From positions 43,423 to 79,240 of the forward strand of contig DDDX01000002.1 of assembly GCA_002339085.1 (NCBI GenBank): 35,818 nt of DNA. The letters are read 5' to 3'. The notes beneath the pieces were generated by a model. That model was not told where the DNA came from and searched no databases. It saw only the letters and a list, made by a program, of their open reading frames with translations. The translations under genes and the position numbers were made by a program. The DNA is from Cellvibrionales bacterium UBA1969. GTDB lineage: Bacteria > Pseudomonadota > Gammaproteobacteria > Pseudomonadales > UBA7434. Positions 9,244-17,241 of the stretch are shown piece by piece (the stretch's first letter is position 1; each line of letters begins with the position of its first letter).

Positions 9244-10860
9244 TTAGATTATGGTTTGTTGTGTTGGCCAATAACTATCACGAAGCTTTTTCCTTTGCAC
9301 TTTGCCAGCTTGGTTGCGTGGTAACTCGTCAATAAAATCAATCGAACGAGGTGTTTTTTGCTTAGCTAAATGCTTTGCGGTAAATTCAATGAGTTGCTGA
9401 GTCAATTCTGCCGAGGCAATTCTGCCAGATTTAAGCTGTACAACAGCTTTAACTTCTTCGCCCCATTCATCGTTTGGTACGCCGATGCAAGCGGCATCTG
9501 CAACTTCATCATGCTTGATAAGAATATTATCAATCTCTTGTGGGTATATATTAACGCCACCACTGATGATGACCTCAGCGCTTCTACCGGTTAAAAATAA
9601 AAAGCCATCTTTATCAAGATAGCCAATGTCACCGGCAGTAAAGTAGCCATTTTTGACAGTGCTTTCAGTTTTAGTCGGGTCTTTATAATAATTAAATTGG
9701 CTATTGGGTGGATTGATCAAAAATAACTGGCCAGGCGTTGAGCCTTCAACGGGCTGGCCATCACCATCTAAAATGCGAATTTGATCAGGACCGGGTTTGC
9801 CCACCGTGCCTGGCTTGGCAAGCCAATCCTGCGGGCTGACAATCGTGCCAGGACCCTCGGTGCCGGCAAACATCTCCCATATGATCGGGCCAAACCAGTC
9901 GAGCATTGCTTGCTTAGTTTCCATTGCGCAAGGTGCGGCACCATGAATGACAAATTTTAGAGAACTGATACTGTATTGGTCTTTGATAGCTTGATCGAGT
10001 TTTAGCATTCGAACAAACATGGTTGGCACAAAAAAAGCATGTGATATTTTATGTTGTTCAATCAGTTTCAGCGTATCCTCTGGATCCCATTTATCCATCA
10101 GCACGATACCTATGCCAGAGGTCAGCGGGGTGGTCATGCAAAGATTAAACGGTCCTGAATGATACATCGGTCCTGGTGTTAATGCTTGGTCAAGTCCCGA
10201 TTCCGTGTCGAATTGAAAGACAGCAGTAAGTATCGCTTGCATGTCTGCTGCTTTAGAGGGATCGGGTTGTTCGCGGTATACGCCTTTCGGTTTGCCAGTT
10301 GTTCCTGACGTATAAAGCATGGTGTTACCCAGTACCGGCTGACTAATATTTTCAGCGTCTTCCTTTTTTAGCGTATTCCACTGATCAAAGTTGTCGATCT
10401 CACCACCAATGGAAACTTTGACGATAAGCTGCTGGCTATGTTGTGCAGCAATAATGGCCGCTTGTTTGACTCTAGCGTCAGCAAATAAAACTTTAGCGTC
10501 GCAGTTGTCAATAATATAGGCGGCCTCCTCAGGTGCGAGATGCCAATTAACTGGCGTTAAGCGAACCCCTATTCGATGACAGGCAAACCGCACAGCAACA
10601 AATTCAATACGGTTGCTGCAGAGCAGGGCAACTGCATCGCCGGCAGTAATGCCTGCGCGTAATAAACGGTGGGCAATTTGATTGGCGAGTTGGTTGAGTT
10701 GCCTAAAGCTGATTTTTTCTGAGCCAAAGGTGATGGCAACTCTATCAGGTGTTAATGCGGCAACAGCAGCAATTTCCATGCCTACATGGGCATTGGATTT
10801 CGCTACTTCAAAGACACCTTTTCCATGATTATCCTGCAAAGGATTAAACGGTTTTGACAT
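9244..10860 (-). CDS. AMP-forming acyl-CoA synthetase (ligase)
   Basis: The 538-aa enzyme activates a carboxylic acid with ATP and CoA through an acyl-adenylate. Visible ANL motifs are YTSGTTGKPKG (183-193), the A5 motif GTEGPGT, the hinge block AGDIGYLDKDGFLFLTGR, and the C-terminal NQAGKVQRKKLR with the catalytic Lys. The frame is open 30 codons further upstream, but that start lies inside the enoyl-CoA hydratase gene; the ATG at 10860 gives MSKPFNPLQ and a 28-nt gap from the upstream stop, so I chose it. Substrate is unknown; the operon suggests an unusual carboxylate such as a terpenoid or steroid side chain. It overlaps no other gene with this start. Confidence 0.88.
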   Translation of the reverse strand: MSKPFNPLQDNHGKGVFEVAKSNAHVGMEIAAVAALTPDRVAITFGSEKISFRQLNQLANQIAHRLLRAGITAGDAVALLCSNRIEFVAVRFACHRIGVRLTPVNWHLAPEEAAYIIDNCDAKVLFADARVKQAAIIAAQHSQQLIVKVSIGGEIDNFDQWNTLKKEDAENISQPVLGNTMLYTSGTTGKPKGVYREQPDPSKAADMQAILTAVFQFDTESGLDQALTPGPMYHSGPFNLCMTTPLTSGIGIVLMDKWDPEDTLKLIEQHKISHAFFVPTMFVRMLKLDQAIKDQYSISSLKFVIHGAAPCAMETKQAMLDWFGPIIWEMFAGTEGPGTIVSPQDWLAKPGTVGKPGPDQIRILDGDGQPVEGSTPGQLFLINPPNSQFNYYKDPTKTESTVKNGYFTAGDIGYLDKDGFLFLTGRSAEVIISGGVNIYPQEIDNILIKHDEVADAACIGVPNDEWGEEVKAVVQLKSGRIASAELTQQLIEFTAKHLAKQKTPRSIDFIDELPRNQAGKVQRKKLRDSYWPTQQTII

Positions 10861-10888
10861 AAAAATACCTAGGGGCTGAGGCAGGTTT

Positions 10889-11695
10889 TTACTTACCTTT
10901 AAAATTGGGTTGACGTTTTTCTTTGAATGCTTTGTTTCCTTCGCGTGCATCGCGCGATAGGGTTGTTAGAGCTGACTGTTCCATTTCATAGTGAAACGCA
11001 TCCTCCCAATTCATGGTATGGCTGGCTAATGCTGTCCGCTTGATGGCCTGTGTTGCAAGTGGGGCTAAAGCAGCTATTTGAGCCGCGGTTTGCTCAGCGC
11101 GTTGCTGTAATTGATCTGCTGGACAGATTTCGCTGATTAGCCCAAACTCGAGTGCCTGCTGGGCATTAATGGGTTCGCCGCAGAGTAATATTTTCATTGC
11201 ATGTGCCCAAGGCAGTTGTCTGGCAAGGCGAACCGTTGATCCACCGCCGGGGATTAGCCCAAGTTTAGGTTCGGGTAAGCCAAAAGTGGCATGTTCAGCC
11301 GCAATTCTGACATCAGTTGCTTGAAGAATTTCGCAACCACCGCCCAAAGCGCGGCCATTAACAGCCGCTAATATAGGCTTATCAAATGGAGTGTGTTTGA
11401 GCAAGGTTTTATCCACTATTTGAGGATCGGCTAATAGTTTTTTTTCGATCTCATTTTCGGGTTTTTTAGTGCCCATCCATATAGGGATCACGCTGCTTAA
11501 ATCGCCACCGCAACAAAAATCAATATCACCTGACGCGGTTAATACTGCGACGCGAATATGATCGTCATCTTTTATTTCTTGCCAGGCTTCAGACAGGTCG
11601 ACAAATATTTCTGCATTTAAGGTATTTTTAGCTTCGGGTCGATTGAGTGTTAACCAAGCGACGTGATCTTTTTTTTCAAACAGTAGTGCAGCCAC
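10889..11695 (-). CDS. Enoyl-CoA hydratase/isomerase (crotonase family)
   Basis: The 268-aa protein hydrates 2-enoyl-CoA or isomerises related thioesters. The oxyanion-hole region CCGGDLS (61-67) and NGRALGGGCE are present, and both catalytic glutamates of true hydratases are kept: Glu122 (GGGCE) and Glu142 (GLPEPKLG), followed by IPGGGSTVRLAR. The start is GTG at 11695 with AGGAAAC just upstream. It sits between the SDR and the acyl-CoA ligase and would act on the CoA ester made by the ligase. Substrate chain or ring type is not visible. Confidence 0.88.
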   Translation of the reverse strand: MAALLFEKKDHVAWLTLNRPEAKNTLNAEIFVDLSEAWQEIKDDDHIRVAVLTASGDIDFCCGGDLSSVIPIWMGTKKPENEIEKKLLADPQIVDKTLLKHTPFDKPILAAVNGRALGGGCEILQATDVRIAAEHATFGLPEPKLGLIPGGGSTVRLARQLPWAHAMKILLCGEPINAQQALEFGLISEICPADQLQQRAEQTAAQIAALAPLATQAIKRTALASHTMNWEDAFHYEMEQSALTTLSRDAREGNKAFKEKRQPNFKGK

Positions 11696-11732
11696 GGTTG
11701 TTTCCTATATTAGTATTGGAATCGATTTTTGC

Positions 11733-12527
11733 TTAATCAAAAGCACCAGGCATTTGCATATTTAAAGCATTTAAGCCGCCGTTAACGGCGATTACGTCGC
11801 CAGTCAAATAAGCGGAGGCAGGTGAAGCTAAATAGAGTGCACAGGCCGATATATCTTCCACTTCACCCAGTCTTGCCATGGGTGTTAAGCGAACCATATT
11901 GGTTTCAACCTCTGGCGTTAAAACACTTTCAAGCGCTTGTGTTTTTGTTGAGCCAACTCCGATTGCATTGACACGAATTTTAGGTGCGAATTCTTGTGCC
12001 AGTTCTTTAGTTAAAAAACTTAATGAAGATTTCGCTACGCCATAGGCTGCAAATTGCGAGCAAGGCTCTTTTCCTGCTACCGAAGAAATATTAATGATAG
12101 ACCCTTCGCCTGCGGTTTCAACCATTCTTGGAATGGCCAGTTGCGAGCAAACAAAAGCACTGGTCACATTGAAACGAAAGTTACCTTCAAATTCTTTTAC
12201 CGATGTTTTTAACGTGGGCTTAGGGGGAGTTCCTCCGCCGGCATTGTTGACGAGAATATCAATTCTACCAAAGGTTTCAACGGCTGAGTTAATCAGATGT
12301 TCGCAGTCCTCGGTGAGCATAACATCTAATTTTACGATTTTTGCTCGGCGGCCCATTGCTTCTATTTCACCTGCAACAGATTCTAGTTCGCTAATGGTTC
12401 GAGCGCCGATGACCACATCGGCACCGGCTTCGGCAAAAGCTTTTGCGCAGGCGGCACCTATGCCGCGGCCTGCACCTGTGATAACTGCGACTTTTCCATC
12501 AAGACGAAATTTATCTAAAATGCTCAT
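11733..12527 (-). CDS. Short-chain dehydrogenase, 7-alpha-hydroxysteroid-dehydrogenase-like
   Basis: The 264-aa classical SDR has TGAGRGIG (17-24), NNAGGG (94-99), catalytic Ser148 and the Y162-x3-K166 pair (YGVAK). The NNAGGG-P stretch and the block ALESVLTPEVE...TPMARLG resemble bacterial 7-alpha-hydroxysteroid dehydrogenases, although many SDRs of fatty acid or terpenoid breakdown share this. It is first in the four-gene operon and would oxidise a hydroxy group, possibly of the hydroxyacyl-CoA made by the hydratase. A 268-bp spacer separates it from divergent nadA. Confidence 0.85.
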   Translation of the reverse strand: MSILDKFRLDGKVAVITGAGRGIGAACAKAFAEAGADVVIGARTISELESVAGEIEAMGRRAKIVKLDVMLTEDCEHLINSAVETFGRIDILVNNAGGGTPPKPTLKTSVKEFEGNFRFNVTSAFVCSQLAIPRMVETAGEGSIINISSVAGKEPCSQFAAYGVAKSSLSFLTKELAQEFAPKIRVNAIGVGSTKTQALESVLTPEVETNMVRLTPMARLGEVEDISACALYLASPASAYLTGDVIAVNGGLNALNMQMPGAFD

Positions 12528-12795
12528 ATTTTAATCCTAAAGGTATTGTTGTTAGATTTTTCATTAGCCGTGTTAGCGTCGATTATACCGCGATCTGCAA
12601 CCCTGGTAGCCATTACAAATCCATTCAGTTCAGTCTGACCTATGACCTTTTTATTCATTGATATCAATGAGAAATGGATTATTAAACCCTCAGCTTGGTT
12701 TAAGTGGTATCGATAGCGCTTGCGAAGCACCACTTTGCCTGTGTTACAATCAAATCTCTCTTATTAACTCGCTGATTTGAGTAAATAATTTACCC

Positions 12796-13905
12796 ATGAC
12801 GGAATCTTCTTATCAAACTGCTGATGCCTGTAAGTCGCAAGCACTGAAGCTGTGTAACACAGTTGATGCCTACTCCGGTAGTGCGGAAGATATTGTTAAG
12901 CGTCATTTATACGAGCCTGCGCCGCAAGCTTATACAGAGGCAGATTACCAGCGTGCCAGCGAAAGGATAAAAGCCATACTCGAGCGTGAAAATGCCGCCA
13001 TCATTGCTCATTACTATACTGATCCTCTGATTCAACGCTTGGCTGAAGAAACGGGTGGCGTGGTTTCTGATTCATTAGAAATGGCACGATTTGGTGCCAA
13101 TCATCCTGCTGAAAATTTAATCGTCGCAGGAGTTAAATTTATGGGCGAGACGGCAAAAATACTTAGCCCAGAGAAACACGTGTTCATGCCAACCCTAGAT
13201 GCAACCTGTTCTCTCGATTTGGGTTGTCCGATTGAGCCGTTCTCAGCTTTCTGTGATGAGCATCCCGATCGAACGGTTGTGGTTTATGCTAATACTTCGG
13301 CAGCAGTCAAAGCGCGTGCCGATTGGGTTGTCACGTCAAGTATTGCTTTGGATGTGGTTGACTTTTTAGATGCAGAGGGTGAAAAGATTATTTGGGCGCC
13401 AGATAAACATCTAGGTTCGTATATACAAAAACAAACTGGCGCTGATATGTTGCTATGGGACAGCGCATGTATTGTGCATGATGAATTCAAAGCGAAAGGT
13501 ATTCATGATTTAAAGGCAGTCTATCCCGAAGCTGCGGTGTTGGCGCATCCAGAGTCGCCAGAGTCGGTGTTGGCCCTAGCCGATAAGGTTGGTTCTACCA
13601 CGCAAATCATTCGTGCTGCAGAACAGCTGCCGCACGAGAAGTTTATCGTAGCGACTGATCAAGGTATTTTTTATAAGTTGTCACAATTAGTGCCTGACAA
13701 ACAGTTCTTAATTGCTCCTACTGGTGGCGCTGGCGCAGGCTGTAAGAGTTGCGCGAATTGCCCTTGGATGGCTATGAATAATTTGGATAACCTAGCCAGT
13801 AGTCTAACACAAGCAGGTAACGAAATATTTGTTGAGCCACAGTTAGCTCAGCAGGCGTTAACACCGTTACAGCGAATGCTTGATTTCGTCAAAACTCAAA
13901 ATTAA
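12796..13905 (+). CDS. nadA: Quinolinate synthase
   Basis: The 369-aa enzyme condenses iminoaspartate with dihydroxyacetone phosphate to quinolinate in de novo NAD synthesis, and holds a [4Fe-4S] cluster. Conserved blocks are IAHYYTDP (70-77), DATCSLDLGCP with Cys138, DSACIVHDEF with Cys225, and the C-terminal CKSCANCPWM (316-325) that matches the CxxCxxCP motif. These correspond to the three cluster cysteines of E. coli NadA. Length is normal. It is transcribed alone, divergent from the SDR, and meets the bepA-like gene tail to tail with only 10 bp between stops. Confidence 0.96.
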   Translation: MTESSYQTADACKSQALKLCNTVDAYSGSAEDIVKRHLYEPAPQAYTEADYQRASERIKAILERENAAIIAHYYTDPLIQRLAEETGGVVSDSLEMARFGANHPAENLIVAGVKFMGETAKILSPEKHVFMPTLDATCSLDLGCPIEPFSAFCDEHPDRTVVVYANTSAAVKARADWVVTSSIALDVVDFLDAEGEKIIWAPDKHLGSYIQKQTGADMLLWDSACIVHDEFKAKGIHDLKAVYPEAAVLAHPESPESVLALADKVGSTTQIIRAAEQLPHEKFIVATDQGIFYKLSQLVPDKQFLIAPTGGAGAGCKSCANCPWMAMNNLDNLASSLTQAGNEIFVEPQLAQQALTPLQRMLDFVKTQN

Positions 13906-13915
13906 TGCTCTTCAA

Positions 13916-15457
13916 TTAGAATGATCTTGCTTGCTGTTCTAGTCCTTCAATTAACGATAATCGCTGTTTTATTTTTGCCGATCGCTGAAAATCTTTTTGG
14001 CTTAGGTGTAAGGCCTGCCGATAATGCATTTTAGCCTTGCTGAGATTTCCACGCAGAAGAAAAAATTCAGCCCTTGACTGGTGGAGGCCGTTTATATCGC
14101 CAGCCAGTCCCTGGCTTTCTGCAAGTGCGTACCAGATGTCGGCTTGCGCTGGTCTTGTTTTGGCTAAATTGCTCAAGACTTTTTGGGCGTCTCCAGCTTT
14201 ATTGTTTTTGAGTAACACCGCGGCCAGCTGCATGCTAATTGCGTAGTTGTTAGGGGTTAGGCCGCTGAGGTCCCGAAGCCTATTTTCTGCAATCTTGGTT
14301 TTCCCTGAGCCGCTATCAATGGCGATATCTAAAAGGCTGTAAGTGATTTTTCCTGGTATTTCCTTTAACAGCGGCGCTAAAGTCTTTTTAGCTTTACGCC
14401 ATTGCTGGTCGCGTTGATAGGCAAGTGCAAGTCCATAGCGAGCCGCTTCAGCATACAGAGCTTCGGATGATAAGTTTTCAATCGATCGCTTGATAGAAAA
14501 CTTTTCAAGTTGCGACGAAAAATGGGTAATACTGTTTTTATTTGATGTTTGGGCAAGCACATAGGCACGCGTCTTAATTAATAAGTAGTTTAAATGCAGT
14601 TTACTGGTTGGGGAATTGTATTGTCTGGCTCGATTCCTCGCGTCAGCGATGCGTGATTCAGTAATGGGATGCGTGAGTAAAAATTCAGGTGTTTTGTTAC
14701 CATAGAGTCGCGATGCATTGAGCATTTGTTTGAACATCGCCGCTGCCGAGTTGGCCGAGTAGCCTGCATCGACTAAGGTCTTCATGCCTATTCGATCAGC
14801 TTCTTTTTCGTGTGTACGACTGTAACGTAATTTTGCGTCTAGGGCGGCGGCTTGTGAGCCAATAATTGCCGCTTGCGCTGCATCACTTTCATTGGCAATG
14901 GCAAGTGCGATACCTGCTAGCATGCCGGCCAGCGTGGTAAGGCTTGTGCCTTTAGCCGCTTCGACGCTGCGGCTAAAATGGCGCTGTGATAAATGAGCCA
15001 ACTCATGGCTAAGCACTGAGACGAGTTGTCCTTCTGTTTCGGCGTGAAGTAAAAGGCCGCTGTTAACACCGATCACCCCGCCTGGCACGGCAAATGCGTT
15101 GATGTTTGGATTTTTTACAACTACTAAGTGAAGATCTTTGTCTTTTAGTTGGCTGTAGCTGGCCAGTCTAAACAAAAGATTTTCTAAGTATTCAAAAATA
15201 ATGGGGTCGGACTCCAGCATCACGCTGCCACGAAAAGATTTAAGCCAGGACTGCCCCAGTGCTTTTTCATCCTTGGCTGACATTAAGCCTGATGAGTTGT
15301 CCCCCAATTCGGGCAATACAATCGCTTCATCGGCTGACTGGCTCGATACAGACAAAAGAACGAATAGGCTGCCGATTAGCTTGAGCGTCTTTTTCAGTAG
15401 TTTCTGATACCAGCGAGACCATTGCAGTAATTGAATGGGTATAAATTGGCAAGCCAT
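13916..15457 (-). CDS. bepA: BepA-like periplasmic M48 metalloprotease with TPR domain
   Basis: The 513-aa protein has a hydrophobic signal region (about 24-42), then an M48 zinc protease domain with HELAH at 151-155 and third ligand Glu217 in ExEAD, and a TPR-rich C-terminal half (about 300-510). In E. coli, BepA degrades or helps assemble outer-membrane proteins such as LptD at the BAM complex. The THPITESRIADAR segment matches the His-containing region that regulates BepA. The N-terminus is longer than a typical signal peptide, so a start further in at a non-ATG codon is possible. The symbol is by family resemblance. Confidence 0.88.
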   Translation of the reverse strand: MACQFIPIQLLQWSRWYQKLLKKTLKLIGSLFVLLSVSSQSADEAIVLPELGDNSSGLMSAKDEKALGQSWLKSFRGSVMLESDPIIFEYLENLLFRLASYSQLKDKDLHLVVVKNPNINAFAVPGGVIGVNSGLLLHAETEGQLVSVLSHELAHLSQRHFSRSVEAAKGTSLTTLAGMLAGIALAIANESDAAQAAIIGSQAAALDAKLRYSRTHEKEADRIGMKTLVDAGYSANSAAAMFKQMLNASRLYGNKTPEFLLTHPITESRIADARNRARQYNSPTSKLHLNYLLIKTRAYVLAQTSNKNSITHFSSQLEKFSIKRSIENLSSEALYAEAARYGLALAYQRDQQWRKAKKTLAPLLKEIPGKITYSLLDIAIDSGSGKTKIAENRLRDLSGLTPNNYAISMQLAAVLLKNNKAGDAQKVLSNLAKTRPAQADIWYALAESQGLAGDINGLHQSRAEFFLLRGNLSKAKMHYRQALHLSQKDFQRSAKIKQRLSLIEGLEQQARSF

Positions 15458-15780
15458 TAAGGTAAACCTGTCATTTTCATTTATCAGTCGCCATGTCTAC
15501 TCTGTGTTTGGGTCATTATTCGATTAAATGCAGATATTAATGAGTATTTCTAATACAGCACCCCTCCTTCAATCAGCTTATATTGGCAAATGATGCAGTA
15601 TTTACTGGCTATCATATGGCAAAAACCAGCGTTTTGTTTATACAATTCGGTCAGTCATGTATTTTTTTAATGGTTTGCTGATAACTTTGATTAATAACAC
15701 GCAGCTGAGTTCCATATTAACCTTTTCAATGCCGGGTTATAAGCGCATCAATGCTTCGTTCGCTAAGGGTAAATAAACTT

Positions 15781-16848
15781 ATGTTACAGGTATTAAAAAA
15801 GTGGTATGAACGGCATTTTCATGATGAACAAGCGGTTGTTTTATTGCTGTTACTGTTAGTGTTAGCTGCCGTCATTATTTTTTTTGGCGGTATTTTGGCG
15901 CCCGTTATTGCCGCATTAGTATTAGCCTTTTTACTGCAAGGAGTGGTGTTTCAGCTCGAGCGATTTAACTGCCCTCATCTATTAGCCGTGAGTTTAAGTT
16001 CGGCTTTTCTGGTACTTTTATTGATTATTGGTTTAATTATTGTTCTGCCACTGGCCCTGGATCAATTGACCAATTTGGTTCAAGAACTTCCTAGTTTTAT
16101 TGCTGTTTTGCAGGAGAAATTGGTTCTGCTTCCTGAGATGTATCCCACTCTAATTTCTGCCTCGCAAATGCAAGAATGGACGGAATTAATCAATCGGGAA
16201 TTAGGTGGCCTTGGCCAGTCAGTGCTGACCTTCTCAGTGTCAAAGATTCCGAATTTGTTTAGTTTTATGGTTTATCTGGTGTTGGTGCCTATTCTGGTTT
16301 TTTTCTTTCTTAAAGATCGTGTCGTTTTGCTGTCCTGGTTTGCTGAAAAACTTCCCGCTGAACGGCCGCTGTTGAGTTCTATTTGGGTAGAGATGAACTC
16401 TCAGATGGCCAATTATGTGCGTGGTAAGGCGATCGAAATATTTATTATCAGCGTCGCTTCTTATGCGGTTTTTGCTGGTTTTGGCCTTAATTATGCTGCC
16501 TTGCTGGCGATTTTAGTCGGCTTATCCGTTGTTGTCCCTTATATTGGTGCTTTTTTGGTTACATTACCGGTGTTGTTGGTGGCCTTGCTTCAATGGGGGT
16601 GGGGGAGTGATTTGATGTGGTTGATGACGGCTTATCTGATTATTCAAGGACTTGATGGTAATGCCTTAGTGCCTCTATTGTTCTCTGAAGCGGTTAATTT
16701 GCATCCAGTCGCTATTTTACTGGCTATTTTATTCTTTGGGGGCTTGTGGGGGCTTTGGGGCGTGTTTTTTGCGATTCCATTGGCAACCTTGATAAAGGCT
16801 GTGCTCAATGCATGGCCCAGTAGTCTGCAACTGCCTAAGGGTGGCTAG
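15781..16848 (+). CDS. AI-2E family (PerM-like) membrane transporter
   Basis: The protein has about eight membrane segments in the AI-2E/PerM arrangement: two N-terminal segments, a hydrophilic stretch (about 70-150), then FFLKDR, MANYVRGKAIEIFIISVASY, VPYIGAF and a C-terminal pair ending FFAIPLATLIKAVLNAW. Members export small molecules or act as sodium/proton antiporters; the substrate here is unknown. An ATG at 15751 is also in frame and would give 365 aa, but AAGGG lies 11 nt before the ATG at 15781, which yields 355 aa and starts at the charged segment MLQVLKKWYERHF. I prefer the latter. Confidence 0.85.
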   Translation: MLQVLKKWYERHFHDEQAVVLLLLLLVLAAVIIFFGGILAPVIAALVLAFLLQGVVFQLERFNCPHLLAVSLSSAFLVLLLIIGLIIVLPLALDQLTNLVQELPSFIAVLQEKLVLLPEMYPTLISASQMQEWTELINRELGGLGQSVLTFSVSKIPNLFSFMVYLVLVPILVFFFLKDRVVLLSWFAEKLPAERPLLSSIWVEMNSQMANYVRGKAIEIFIISVASYAVFAGFGLNYAALLAILVGLSVVVPYIGAFLVTLPVLLVALLQWGWGSDLMWLMTAYLIIQGLDGNALVPLLFSEAVNLHPVAILLAILFFGGLWGLWGVFFAIPLATLIKAVLNAWPSSLQLPKGG

Positions 16849-17241
16849 GCTTAAGAAGCAGTGCTCTGCATGTCTGATTATAGCTAATCCGAGTGACTTA
16901 ATGGTAGATTTTTTTGTTTTGTCATAGCGTTTTCTCTCTTCTTTTCTTTCCTATATTGACAAAATCTCTTCGTCAGTCCTCCCTTTCAGCCCCGACTATT
17001 TGACTTTAAGTGTTTATATAATAATCAAAAATTGCAGTTTCGGTAGTTTATTCGGTGGTTTTTACCGATTTGGCGGAAATATTAAGACAGTTGACTTAAT
17101 TGTACTAGATAGCGTAGCTGAGTTGGCCTAAACTTCAATCCATGTGGAGTTTGGTGGCCCAAGGCAAGCCCTCCAAGCAATCGTTCTTAACCCACTGAAT
17201 GAATTGAATAACCTCAAAGCGACTGTTAAGGAAATGCTGAT
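16849..17241. other. Leader region of aceEF, no gene seen
   Basis: This 393-bp stretch has no convincing open frame. It contains a short dyad TCGGT-N7-ACCGA (17052-17068) and an AT-rich ATATAATAAT near 17015-17025 that could be a -10 region. No PdhR box (TTGGTnnnACCAA) and no HexR palindrome are visible. The promoter of aceE must lie here. Confidence 0.4.

Noticed and set aside
12094..12534. 146-codon open frame opposite the SDR gene
   Set aside because: It lies fully antisense to a clear SDR and has a composition typical of a shadow frame, with no recognisable domain.
17052..17068. PdhR operator before aceE
   Set aside because: The dyad is TCGGT-N7-ACCGA; PdhR sites are TTGGT-N3-ACCAA, so arms and spacing differ.
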